A stretch of DNA of 64,000 nt from Versatilivorator sp963663845 (GTDB taxonomy: Bacteria; Acidobacteriota; Terriglobia; Versatilivoradales; Versatilivoraceae): NCBI GenBank assembly GCA_963663845.2, contig OY760650.2, forward strand, positions 2,542,001 to 2,606,000, read 5' to 3'. Of this stretch, positions 34,556-44,090 are shown in pieces. Made by a program: the position numbers and the translations under genes. The notes under the pieces were generated by a model. The model was not told the DNA's origin and searched no databases. It saw nothing but the letters and a program-made list of their open reading frames with translations. Each line of letters starts with the position of its first letter. Within the stretch, counting starts at the first letter, position 1.

Positions 34556-34748
34556 GGGACAGGGCCATCCCATTCACCCTCATTCAGGGTGACAGAACTG
34601 TCAAGACCTCCGAATCAGGCTCACATTCCCCGTGGGATTGTAGGGGCGCCCCTTGTGGGCGCCCAATCCGAGGTCACCGGGAACAACAGGGCAACCACAA
34701 GGGTTGCCCCACCATTGGGGGAGAGCAGCTTGGGATAGTCCTGGCCGG
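34556..34748 (+). repeat. Dispersed 190 bp repeat, copy A (GTAGGGGCGCC type)
   Basis: A non-coding element containing GTAGGGGCGCCCCTTGTGGG at 34640 and GGCAACCACAAGGGTTGCCC near 34690. It is similar along about 190 bp to 50030-50222, including the flanks AGAACTGTCAAGACCTCCGA and CCACCATTGGGGGAG. It shares its arms with the shorter element at 19097-19178. It lies between miaA and the RND operon, which are divergent. Confidence 0.85.
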
Positions 34749-34909
34749 GGGGATACGGCCGACATCAGGCTCCGCCCCGGCGTGCCTACCTTTTCCGGCT
34801 CGAACCCGTTTTTCATGCTAACCTTGATCTGATACCGGCCGGGACCTGCCTGAAGCCGCCGGAAAGTCACCGGTTTCACCCTCCTATCCGAAAACCGGCC
34901 ACGCCTGCC

Positions 34910-36139
34910 ATGAGCAAACGGACCAAAGTCTACGGATTCCTGATCCTGCTGGCGCTATTGGCGGGCGCCGCCTGGTTTCTCAGGCCAAAGCCGGAAACGC
35001 CGGCCGCTTCCGCCAAAGGGTCCCCCTCAAGCCCCGGCGGCGGGGAGAACGGGGCCGCCCCCGCCCCGGTGGAGCTGGCCCAGGCCAGGCGGGACCGGAT
35101 CACCCACCAGCTTTCCTCCACGTCCAATCTGAGGCCCCTGAGAGAAGTCGAGATCAAGGCGCAAACCGAGGGAATCGTCCGGAGCCTGCTGGTGGAAGAA
35201 GGGGACCTCGTCAGGCGGGGGCAACTCCTGGGACGCCTGGATGACCGCTCTCTGCGGATCCAGTTGGAGCTGAGCCGGGAAAAGCTGGCCCAGGCCAAGT
35301 TGCAGTTGGAAAAGGCCCGCATTCGGCGGGAGAAGGCCAAGGTGCAGATCGCCAACACCGAGAACGAACGGCAGCGCCTGCAGGAAGCCTATGAGGAGCA
35401 GCTCATCAGCGAGCGGGAGTATGACCAGGTGAGGTATCAACTGGACGAATTGGGCCACGACGAGCGGGTCTCGGCCTCGGAGACCCGGGAGTTGTTTCAC
35501 CGCGTCCAGGAGCTGGAGGCGGAGATCCGCAAATCCGAGCTGGAGATCTCGCATACGCGGATCACGGCCCCTTTCGGCGGGCGGATCACCGAGCGCACCA
35601 TGGAGCTGGGGAAGAGCATTCGCAGCGCCGACAAGCTGTTCAAGCTGGGAGCCTTCTCTCCTCTCTACGCCGACGTATTCCTTTCGGAGAGAGAAGCCCG
35701 CCGGGTTCGGCCCGGACAGGAGGCCTCGGTGCGCCTGGGTGCGGATGAGGCCGTCGAGGGCGTGGGACGGGTGGTGCGGGTGAGTCCGGTGGTCGACACC
35801 TCCAGCGGCACGGTCAAGGTTACGGTGGAACTCACCCCCGCAACCGGGGGATTCATGCCGGGCGGATTCGTCAGGGTGGCCATTCGGACCGACGTGCGTC
35901 CCGATGCCATCCTGGTTCCCAAGCGGGCCGTGTTGGAACGGGACGGGGCATCCTTCGTGTTTCTGGCCGACAATGGCGTGGCCCGGCGGGTTCCCGTGCA
36001 ACTGGGCTATGAAGAGGATGGAAATATCGAGATCCTGCAGGGGATTTCCGCCGGGGATCGAGTGGTGGTCGCCGGACAGGGCGCTCTGGAAGACGGGTCC
36101 GAGATCAGGTCGTTCGAAGGCGAAACAAGGGGTTCATAG
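34910..36139 (+). CDS. RND efflux membrane fusion protein
   Basis: 409-residue periplasmic adaptor of an RND efflux pump. It has an N-terminal membrane anchor (residues 8-24), a Pro/Ser/Gly-rich linker, a lipoyl half-motif ending EGIVRSLLVEEGDLVRRGQL and a long alpha-helical hairpin (about 115-215). The second lipoyl half ITAPFGGRITERTMELGKSI is followed by a beta-barrel and membrane-proximal domain. It connects the inner-membrane pump to a TolC-type outer-membrane channel. Two RND pump genes follow on the same strand after 656 bp of repeats. No outer-membrane channel gene is present in the window. Confidence 0.9.
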   Translation: MSKRTKVYGFLILLALLAGAAWFLRPKPETPAASAKGSPSSPGGGENGAAPAPVELAQARRDRITHQLSSTSNLRPLREVEIKAQTEGIVRSLLVEEGDLVRRGQLLGRLDDRSLRIQLELSREKLAQAKLQLEKARIRREKAKVQIANTENERQRLQEAYEEQLISEREYDQVRYQLDELGHDERVSASETRELFHRVQELEAEIRKSELEISHTRITAPFGGRITERTMELGKSIRSADKLFKLGAFSPLYADVFLSEREARRVRPGQEASVRLGADEAVEGVGRVVRVSPVVDTSSGTVKVTVELTPATGGFMPGGFVRVAIRTDVRPDAILVPKRAVLERDGASFVFLADNGVARRVPVQLGYEEDGNIEILQGISAGDRVVVAGQGALEDGSEIRSFEGETRGS

Positions 36140-36247
36140 CCCGTCGGTAGCAGGGGCCAAGTCGGGTCGAGCCGGTTTCCGGCCACCAGGCGCAGGCGTT
36201 TGGTTCGGACAAGCCCCGCCCCAGCCCTGTCGTGCGGATCATACGGG

Positions 36248-36342
36248 AGTGAAACACCCAATCTTCAATAAAGACGAACCACGAATGAACACGAATGGAC
36301 ACCAATACCGATGGACCTGCTTGGCTGCGACGCCGTCACGGT
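36248..36342 (-). repeat. Inverted solo fragment of the tandem-array repeat
   Basis: About 95 bp that is the reverse complement of part of the unit repeated at 43530-48137: it runs from the GTGAAACACCCAATC end through GAACCACGAATGAACACGAA to GCTGCGACGCCGTCACG. Together with the array, it brackets the two RND pump genes with inverted copies. Confidence 0.8.
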
Positions 36343-36795
36343 ATTAAGCCCCGCTTGGGAGCGCGGGCGCCTCTCCCGTGTGTCTTGGTGGATCACTCCT
36401 TTTTTCGAGCCATTTGCTGAATGTGGCAGCGGGACGTTTTCCGAGAATGGCCGCAAAAGGCACAGAAACACAAAAAGAACCCTCGGACCGGCAAGACTCG
36501 AGTTCAAGAAACTCGTTTTGTGACTCTTGTGCCTTTTGTGGTGAATGACGGAGCCGGTAGGCCGCCTCAACGTCATTCCCGATGGGGGATTTTGCAAAGG
36601 GCTCATGACTTATTGGTGTTCATTCGTGTCCATTGGTGGTTCGCCGTTATCCTTTGTGGATAACTCTTGTCGGTCCTTCGTGGCCCTTCGTAGTCCTTCG
36701 TGTGCCTTCGTGGATAACTCTTTTTTCTGTTGTTTCAAATAAGTGCCCCCGCTCTGCTTCCCTTTAGCAACGTCGATCCCCCAACCTCCTGAGCC
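36343..36795 (+). repeat. Intergenic repeats between adaptor and pump genes
   Basis: No gene is visible. The stretch contains an inverted repeat (CGCAAAAGGCACAGAAACAC near 36453 against CTTGTGCCTTTTGTGG near 36526), a TTCATTCGTGTCCATTGGTGG run near 36618, and a run of CCTTCGTGG-type units at about 36673-36716. These are the same dispersed short repeats that appear near 14.8 kb and in the array at 43.5-48.1 kb. Confidence 0.7.
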
Positions 36796-39700
36796 ATGAT
36801 CCAGCTTGCCATTCGGCGTCCCGTGACCGTCTGCATGTTCGTGGTGGCGGTGGCTCTCTTCGGCCTGGTCTCCCTGCAGCGGATGGCCCTCAACCTGCTG
36901 CCGGAAATCGCCTATCCCGCCCTCACCATCCTGACCGACTACCAGGACGCGGCTCCCGAAGAGATCGAGAACCTGATCACCCGTCCCATCGAGGAGGTGG
37001 TCGGGGTGGTTGGAGGTCTGACCCGGGTGGAGTCGGTGTCGCGATCAGGCCAGTCGGAGGTCGTCCTCGAGTTCACCTGGCGGACCAACATGGACGTGGC
37101 CACCCTGGAAGTCAGGGAAAAGCTGGATCTGCTGCAGTTGCCGCGGGACGTGGAGCGGCCGGTGCTGCTGCGCTTCGATCCTTCCTACGATCCCGTCATG
37201 CGGCTGCAGTTCTGGGGCGAGGCCGGCCTCAGCCGCCTGCGCACCCTGGCCGACGAGGAGCTGAAGAAGAGCCTGGAGTCCACCGAGGGCGTGGCGGCCA
37301 TCAAGGTGGTGGGCGGCCTGGAAGAGCAGATCCGCATTGAAATCGACGAGAAGCGGCTGGCGGAGCTGCGGATCCCCATCACCGAAGTGACCCAGGTGCT
37401 CACCCGGGAGAACCTGAACCAGGCTTCCGGAAGCCTCTATGACCTGGATGCCAACTACATGGTTCGCATGCTGAACCAGTTCCGCTCGGTGGACGAGATC
37501 GAACGGATCATCCTGCGGGATTCGGAAGGCAGAAGGGTGGTCCTGGGCGAGGTGGCCGAGGTGTGGCGGGGCTCCAAGGACCGGGAGGTGATTGCCCGCA
37601 TCGACGGCCGCGAGAGCGTGGAGCTGGCGGTCTACAAGGAGGGCGACGCCAATACGGTGATGGTGGCCCGGGCGGTGGAGGCCGAGCTGGAGAAGCTGCG
37701 CAAGGACGGGGTCCTTTCGGGGAGCCTCCAGGTGCGCACCGTCTTCAACCAGGCCCGATTCATCCAGCAGGCCGTGGACAACGTGCTCTGGTCGGCGGTG
37801 CTGGGCGCGGTGCTGGCCACCCTGGTCCTCTACCTGTTCCTGCGCCACCTGAGAAGCACCCTGCTGGTGGCTCTTTCCATCCCCATTTCCGTGCTGGCGA
37901 CCTTCGCCATGATGTACCAGATGGACGTGTCCCTCAACATCATGTCCCTGGGCGGGATCGCTCTGGGCGTGGGCATGCTGGTGGACAACTCCATCGTGGT
38001 TCTGGAGGCGGTGCATCGCCAGGACCGCTCCCGAACCCCCCTGCCGGAAGCCGTCTACCGGGGGACTCGCGAGGTCGGGACCGCGGTCACGGCCTCCACC
38101 CTCACCACCTTGGCCGTCTTCCTGCCCCTGGTCTTCGTGGAGGGCATTGCGGGGCAATTGTTCAAGGACCAGGCCCTGACCATCATCTTTTCCCTTTCGG
38201 CCTCGCTGCTGGTGGCCTTGACCTTCATTCCCATGGTGCTGGCGCTCCGGGTCCAGCCGCCGCCTCCGGCTCCCGCCAAGGTCCTTGCCGATGCCGGCCC
38301 GGAAGCCCTGGCCCCCGGGTCCATGGGAGCCGCCGGGCGCGTCCTCGCCGTTTCCCGCGGAGCCCTTCGACGGACCATGGCCTTTCTGTTGGTGGACCTC
38401 CTGACGGTGGTGCTGGCGGACCTCCGCGCCGGCCTGCACTGGCTGGGCCGAGGCCTGCTGCGCCTGCTGTCCCCCGGCCTGAGCGGCTTCGAGGCGGCCC
38501 TGGAGGCGGTGAGGGGGCGTTATCCCGCCTGGCTCGAGTTCGTGCTCGACCACAAGGGCAGGGTGCTGGCGGCCACCGGTCTGCTGGCCGGCGTGGCCGT
38601 GGCTGCCTCGTTCCGGCTGGGAGCCGAATTGATCCCTCCCCTGACCCAGGGAGAGTTCGCCTTCGAAATCCGCTTGCCCGAGGGCACGCCGCTGGCCCGG
38701 ACCGACCGGCTGCTGAGGGAGGTCGAAAGGCAGGCGGCGGCGCTGGATGGGGTCGAAACGGTCTTCTCCAGCGCCGGGGGCAGCAACCGGAACCAGTTCG
38801 CCCGGCAGTTCGCCGAGGAGCACGTCGGCCAGCTTCACGTGGTGATGGAGGACCGGCGGGACCGGCGGGCGGAGTTCGAGGTCATCGAGCGTCTGCGCAG
38901 CCGGCTGAGCCAATACCCGGAGGTGACCTACGCCTTTCGGCGGCCCACCCTGTTCAGCTTCACCACCCCCATCGAGGTGGAGATTTACGGCTACGACCTG
39001 GGCGAGCTGCAGGCGGCCGCCGGCCGGGTGGCCGCGCGCATGGAAGCGATCAGCGGGCTCAAGGACGTCAAGACCTCGACCCGGCTGGGGAATCCGGAGA
39101 TCCAGGTGCGTTTCGATCGGGAACGGCTGGCCCGCCTGAATCTGGACGAGAATTCGATCGCCAACATCCTGAGAAACAAGATTCGCGGGGACGTGGCTTC
39201 CCGCTACCGCGAAGAGGACAAGCAGATCGACATTCTGGTCCGGGCGGCCGAATCGGACCGCGACGCCATCCAGGACCTGAGGGAGCTGGTTATCAACATG
39301 GGGACGCGGGCCTTCTCGGGCGCGGGCGGCCAATCGAACTCGGGGGCGGCATCGGGCGACGGCTCCTCCGGCGAGTCCGGGCCGGGCGCCGAGGGGGCCG
39401 CTGCTCAAAACGCCGAGACGGACTCCGAGGCCGCCGCCACCGTGCCCATTCGCTTGAACTCGGTGGCGGACATCGACATCGGCAGGGGCCCCGGGGAAGT
39501 CAGGCGCATCGGTTCCCAGCGGGCGGCGGTGGTGTCGGCCAACCTGAGCGGTCTGGACCTCAGCCGGGCCTCCCGGTCGATCCAGGCCGAGCTCGACGGC
39601 CTTGGCGGGAAGCTGCCGGCAACGGTCAGCCTCTCCTTGGCCGGACAGAACCGGGAGTTGGAAACCTCCTATCGGAGCCTGCTCATGGCGCTGGCGCTGG

Positions 39701-40218
39701 CGATCTTTCTGGTCTACCTGGTGATGGCCTCCCAGTTCGAATCCTTCATTCATCCTCTCATCATCATGTTCACGGTTCCTCTGGGCCTGGTCGGGGTGGT
39801 CCTGGCCCTGGCCCTGACGGGCACCGCGCTCAGCGTGGTGGTGCTGCTGGGACTGATCATCCTGGCGGGGATCATGGTCAACAACGCCATACTCCTGGTG
39901 GACTACGCCAACAAGCTCCGCCGGGCCGGACGAACCAGGCGGGCCGCCCTGCTGGAGGCCGGCCAGGTCAGGCTTCGGCCCATCCTGATGACCACCCTCA
40001 CCACCATTCTGGGGCTGATCCCCATGGCCATCGGCTGGGGCGAGGGAGCCGAGATTCGGGCCCCCATGGCCATCGCGGTCATGGGAGGACTGCTGTTCTC
40101 GGCGCTGTTGACGCTCTTCTTCATTCCGGCGGTCTACGAGCTGGTGGATCGAAGGAGATTGCGTGGCGAAGCCGCCGGCGCCCCCGGCCCCGGAACGTTC
40201 GCGGATGAAACGGGTTGA
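36796..40218 (+). CDS. RND efflux pump inner-membrane subunit (HAE1/AcrB-like), first
   Basis: 1140-residue proton-driven efflux transporter with twelve predicted transmembrane segments and two large periplasmic loops. It has the N-terminal MIQLAIRRPVTVCMFVVAVA, the TM4 proton-relay region GMLVDNSIVVLEAVHR (Asp near 397), and TM10-12 ending LVGVVLALALTGTALSVVVL and GIMVNNAILLVDYANK. It is about 100 residues longer than typical, mainly from a cytoplasmic linker around residues 490-590 and a Ser/Gly/Ala/Glu-rich insertion near 840-880. It pairs with the adaptor upstream; the second RND gene follows after 51 bp. Confidence 0.92.
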   Translation: MIQLAIRRPVTVCMFVVAVALFGLVSLQRMALNLLPEIAYPALTILTDYQDAAPEEIENLITRPIEEVVGVVGGLTRVESVSRSGQSEVVLEFTWRTNMDVATLEVREKLDLLQLPRDVERPVLLRFDPSYDPVMRLQFWGEAGLSRLRTLADEELKKSLESTEGVAAIKVVGGLEEQIRIEIDEKRLAELRIPITEVTQVLTRENLNQASGSLYDLDANYMVRMLNQFRSVDEIERIILRDSEGRRVVLGEVAEVWRGSKDREVIARIDGRESVELAVYKEGDANTVMVARAVEAELEKLRKDGVLSGSLQVRTVFNQARFIQQAVDNVLWSAVLGAVLATLVLYLFLRHLRSTLLVALSIPISVLATFAMMYQMDVSLNIMSLGGIALGVGMLVDNSIVVLEAVHRQDRSRTPLPEAVYRGTREVGTAVTASTLTTLAVFLPLVFVEGIAGQLFKDQALTIIFSLSASLLVALTFIPMVLALRVQPPPPAPAKVLADAGPEALAPGSMGAAGRVLAVSRGALRRTMAFLLVDLLTVVLADLRAGLHWLGRGLLRLLSPGLSGFEAALEAVRGRYPAWLEFVLDHKGRVLAATGLLAGVAVAASFRLGAELIPPLTQGEFAFEIRLPEGTPLARTDRLLREVERQAAALDGVETVFSSAGGSNRNQFARQFAEEHVGQLHVVMEDRRDRRAEFEVIERLRSRLSQYPEVTYAFRRPTLFSFTTPIEVEIYGYDLGELQAAAGRVAARMEAISGLKDVKTSTRLGNPEIQVRFDRERLARLNLDENSIANILRNKIRGDVASRYREEDKQIDILVRAAESDRDAIQDLRELVINMGTRAFSGAGGQSNSGAASGDGSSGESGPGAEGAAAQNAETDSEAAATVPIRLNSVADIDIGRGPGEVRRIGSQRAAVVSANLSGLDLSRASRSIQAELDGLGGKLPATVSLSLAGQNRELETSYRSLLMALALAIFLVYLVMASQFESFIHPLIIMFTVPLGLVGVVLALALTGTALSVVVLLGLIILAGIMVNNAILLVDYANKLRRAGRTRRAALLEAGQVRLRPILMTTLTTILGLIPMAIGWGEGAEIRAPMAIAVMGGLLFSALLTLFFIPAVYELVDRRRLRGEAAGAPGPGTFADETG

Positions 40219-40269
40219 GAACCCCCGGGGCGAGTCGCCGTCGCGCCGGCGCTCGATTGAGGAGAGAGA

Positions 40270-43200
40270 ATGTCCGTCGAAGAGCCTGACAGGCCGGACC
40301 GTACCACCGGGAGGACCTCCGGGTCCGGACTCCGACTGGCGGACTTTTCCATCCGCTACCCGGTGACCGTCCTCATGCTGTGCCTCTGCCTGCTGGTCCT
40401 GGGAGGCATCTCCCTCACCCGGATTCCGCTGGTGCTGACCCCCGACATCGACTTTCCCGGCGTCTTCGTGCACGTCCCCTACGCCAATGCCACTCCGGGC
40501 CAGGTGCAGGAGTCGATCACCCGGCCCCTGGAGGAGGTGCTGGCCACCATTCCCGACGTTCAGCGCATGGTGTCCCGGTCTTCCGCCAACCAGGCCATGA
40601 TCCAGATGTTCTTCGGTTGGGACAGCAACGTGGACTGGCTGCGGTCGGAGGTCCGGGACAGAGTGGAACAGGCGCGCTCCGAGCTGCCGGACGACGTGGA
40701 ACGGTTGCTGGTGAACAATTTCAGCACCACCGACTTTCCCATCATCCGGGGCCGGATCTCCTCCGGGCGCGACCTTCGCGGCTCCTTCGATTTCCTGGAC
40801 GCCAGGATCCGAACTCCCCTGGAGCGCCTCCCGGGAGTGGCCGAAGCCGAGATCAGCGGAGCCGGCCGCCAGGAAGTCAACATCTATCTCCGGCTGGACG
40901 ACATCAAGCGCTACCGGATCGACGTGGCCCAGATGTTCCAGCGCATGGACGGCGCCAACATCAACCTCTCCCTGGGTCGAATGCAGGACGGCGCCACCCG
41001 CTACGGAGCCATGGCCCGGGGCACCCTGACCTCCCTGGACCAGATTGCCGACTTCCCGGTCAATCAGCGGGGGCTGCGGCTGCGAGAGGTGGCCGACATC
41101 TATTTCGGCAGTCGTCCCGTCAACTCGGGCAAGCACCTGAACGGGGAATCGGCGGTGGAGCTGCAGATCCGCAAGACCTCCGAGGCCAATACGGTAGAGA
41201 CGGTCGACGGGGTCATGGCCGTGCTGGAGCGGCTGCGCGGGGACCCGGCCCTGGATGGCATCGAGGTCCAGGTCTGGCACAACGCCGGAAGGGAAATCGT
41301 GCGGGCGCTGACGGGGCTGCTGAACGCAGGCACGCTGGGAGCCCTGCTGGCCATGGGGGTCCTCTACCTGTTCCTGAGGCGGATGGGTGCGACGCTGACC
41401 ATCGGCTTCGCCATTCCCTTTTCCATCGTGGCCACCATCGGATTCCTCTACCTCTTCGGCAGGACCCTCAACGTTCTTTCCATGATGGGGCTGATGCTGG
41501 CCGCCGGGATGCTGGTGGACAACGCCGTGGTGGTGCTGGAGTCCATCTATCAGTGGCTGGAGAAGGGCTACGACCGGGTGACGGCCGCCAGCCGCGGCAC
41601 CCAGGCGGTAGCCATGGCGGTGCTGGCGGCCACCCTGACCTCCATCATCATCTTCGTGCCCCTGGTGTTCGGCAAGACCAGCGCCTACTCGATCTGGCTG
41701 GCCGACGTGGGGGCCTCCATCATGATCGCCCTGCTGTGTTCCCTGGCCATTTCGCTGACGCTCATTCCGCTGGGGGCCGCCAGGTTGTTCAAGGGGAGGG
41801 TGCCCCGGAGCACCGGTCAGGCGTCCCCGGTTGCTTCCGCCGATGAGGGCGGCCTACCAACCTCCGGGGGAGAGGACGACCCGCCGCCGGTTTCGGGAAG
41901 GGCGGGGCCGGGGTGGGGCGAGCGGGTGGTGGAACATTACCTGCGCCTGATGAGCTGGCCTCTGCGGCATCGTTTTCTGGTGGGTCTGTGCATCGTGCCC
42001 CTGGTGGTTGGCGGCTCGCTGATGGCTCTCATTCACTGGGTCCCCGACAGCTCGCCGGAGGCCCGCGACCTGCAGAACCTGGATATTCGCTACGACTTCA
42101 CCGAGAACTACCACTACGCCAAGATCGAGAGAGACTTCCTGGGGCCGGTGGAAGACTTCCTGATGGCCCACCGGGAGCCGTTCAAGATCCGGAACGTCTC
42201 CAGCAGCTTCAGCAACAACAGCGCCTCCACCCAGGTCTATTTCGACAACGAGAAGCTGACCCTGGAGGAGCTGGTCGATATCCGCCGGGAGATCCGGGAA
42301 CGGCTGCCGGTCATTCCGGGCGCGGAGATCGAGCTGGGGAGGCAGGCGGGGGCCGAGTCTCAGACCTTTATCAGCGTCAACCTGTACGGGGACGACAACG
42401 CGCGGCTGCAGGCGATGGCCCGCGAGGCCCGGCGCCGGCTGAGGGACCGGGGGGACTTCAACGAAATCCGTGCCGGGAACGAACGGGCCCGCGAGGAGGT
42501 CCAGATCGTCCTGAAACGCGACCTGGCCACACGCTACGGGGTCTCGCCCCAGTCGGTGGCCCGACTGCTGGGCATCGTCATCCGCGGCCGGGAGATCCGG
42601 GGCTACCGCACGCCCGAGGGTGAAGTGGAGATCTGGCTGTGGCTGCAGCCCGGGGACCGGGAAGACCTGGAAGACCTGAAGTCGGTGGTGGTGGGGAACG
42701 GACCGGGAGGGCGGGAGATCGTGCTCTCCCAGGTGGCCGAATTCCGCCGCATCGAGACGCCCTCGGTCATCCGCCGGGAGGACCGCCGCACCTTTACCGA
42801 GATCGGCGTGAGCTATTCCGGCGGCAAGAAGGAGGAGGGGAAGAGGCTGATGAGCGAGGTGATGGACAGCCTGGAATACCCCGCCGGCTACGGATGGACC
42901 TACGGGTTCTGGACCCAGCGGCAGGATCAGGACAATCTGGACTTCATTCTCAATCTGCTGCTGGCCTTCCTGATGGTCTACTTCGTGATGGCTTCCCTGT
43001 TCGAGTCCCTGGCCCACCCCTTCGCCATCATGTTCTCCCTGCCCTTCGCCCTGGTGGGAGTCACCTGGTTTCTCTTCCTGACCGGGACCCCCTTCAACCT
43101 CATGTCCCAGATCGGCCTCATGGTTCTCCTGGGGATCGTGGTGAACAACGGCATCGTGCTCATCGCCCACATCAACAATCTCAGGAGCCAGGGGTTGCCG

Positions 43201-43488
43201 CGCTCCGAGGCCATCCGGGCTGGGTGCCGGGAGCGGTTCCGCCCCATTCTGATGACGGCTGCCACCACCGTGGTGGGCCTCATTCCCCTGGCGCTGGGCA
43301 CCACCGGCATGTTCGAGCTTCGCTATTTCCCGCTGGCCCGCACCGTCATGGGAGGCCTGATCTCCTCGACCCTCCTCACCCTGGTGGTCCTGCCCGCCTA
43401 CTACACGCTCTTCGACGACCTGGCCGCATGGCTCAAGCGCCTCTGGTGGCACTCCCGGCCGCAGGTGGCAGGCTCGCCTGGGACATAA
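40270..43488 (+). CDS. RND efflux pump inner-membrane subunit, second
   Basis: 1072-residue RND transporter, paralogous to the preceding gene. It begins LRLADFSIRYPVTVLMLCLC after a Thr/Arg-rich lead, has TM4 with GMLVDNAVVVLESIYQWLEK, and ends in the usual TM11-12 region GIVVNNGIVLIAHINNLRSQ. A hydrophilic stretch rich in Pro, Gly and Glu at about 510-545 links the two halves. Tandem RND genes after one adaptor suggest a heteromeric pump of the MdtBC kind, though that is inference from arrangement. ATG 40270 has GGAGAG a few bases upstream. The tandem repeat array begins 41 bp after its stop. Confidence 0.91.
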   Translation: MSVEEPDRPDRTTGRTSGSGLRLADFSIRYPVTVLMLCLCLLVLGGISLTRIPLVLTPDIDFPGVFVHVPYANATPGQVQESITRPLEEVLATIPDVQRMVSRSSANQAMIQMFFGWDSNVDWLRSEVRDRVEQARSELPDDVERLLVNNFSTTDFPIIRGRISSGRDLRGSFDFLDARIRTPLERLPGVAEAEISGAGRQEVNIYLRLDDIKRYRIDVAQMFQRMDGANINLSLGRMQDGATRYGAMARGTLTSLDQIADFPVNQRGLRLREVADIYFGSRPVNSGKHLNGESAVELQIRKTSEANTVETVDGVMAVLERLRGDPALDGIEVQVWHNAGREIVRALTGLLNAGTLGALLAMGVLYLFLRRMGATLTIGFAIPFSIVATIGFLYLFGRTLNVLSMMGLMLAAGMLVDNAVVVLESIYQWLEKGYDRVTAASRGTQAVAMAVLAATLTSIIIFVPLVFGKTSAYSIWLADVGASIMIALLCSLAISLTLIPLGAARLFKGRVPRSTGQASPVASADEGGLPTSGGEDDPPPVSGRAGPGWGERVVEHYLRLMSWPLRHRFLVGLCIVPLVVGGSLMALIHWVPDSSPEARDLQNLDIRYDFTENYHYAKIERDFLGPVEDFLMAHREPFKIRNVSSSFSNNSASTQVYFDNEKLTLEELVDIRREIRERLPVIPGAEIELGRQAGAESQTFISVNLYGDDNARLQAMAREARRRLRDRGDFNEIRAGNERAREEVQIVLKRDLATRYGVSPQSVARLLGIVIRGREIRGYRTPEGEVEIWLWLQPGDREDLEDLKSVVVGNGPGGREIVLSQVAEFRRIETPSVIRREDRRTFTEIGVSYSGGKKEEGKRLMSEVMDSLEYPAGYGWTYGFWTQRQDQDNLDFILNLLLAFLMVYFVMASLFESLAHPFAIMFSLPFALVGVTWFLFLTGTPFNLMSQIGLMVLLGIVVNNGIVLIAHINNLRSQGLPRSEAIRAGCRERFRPILMTAATTVVGLIPLALGTTGMFELRYFPLARTVMGGLISSTLLTLVVLPAYYTLFDDLAAWLKRLWWHSRPQVAGSPGT

Positions 43489-44090
43489 GAAACGAGGGAT
43501 ATCCACGAAGGGGGACGGCGCTGCCGGGGGGCTTCCTCCCGTGACGGCGTCGCAGCCAAGCAGGTCCATCCCTATTCGTGTTCATTCGTGGTTCGTCTTT
43601 ATTGACGATGGGGTGTTTCACTGAAGACACACGAAGCGGGACGGCGCTGCCGCATCGGCAGGGCAGCGCCTCCTCGCGGAGCGAGAAGGATGGGAGAAGA
43701 CGCCCCTCCGGGAGCGCGGGCGTCCCGCCCGCGAGCGCCAGGCTAACTGGTGAAGCGTAGCCGGTGAAAGTCCGGCGGGAAGGAAAGGTTAACCACCACT
43801 TCCGCCCCGAGTCATGGGCCTACAACCGCGAGGGTGTGGGTCAAGCGTTGACAGGGGTGCGTGTGGGCAGGGCTATTGAGCACCGAAAACACGCTCATCC
43901 GGGGTGCCGAGGCCATGCGGGCAGCCGAAGGCAAGATCCGCTCCACCGCCAAGGTGAGGGGGAGAGGAGCCCCGCGGTGTCTTAGAACCCAGGCACGCAC
44001 GTAAGCGCTTCACCGGGACCTGGGAGGTCTTCATGCTGTTCCGTCAGTCGTGGCGGGACCGCAAAGGGAAGGAGAGATCCGAGACCGGAG

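Noticed and set aside
37045..41280. A 1411-codon open frame antisense to the two RND genes
   Set aside because: It is a shadow of high GC coding sequence: no family resemblance, rich in Gln/His/Gly/Asp, and opposite two clear RND genes.
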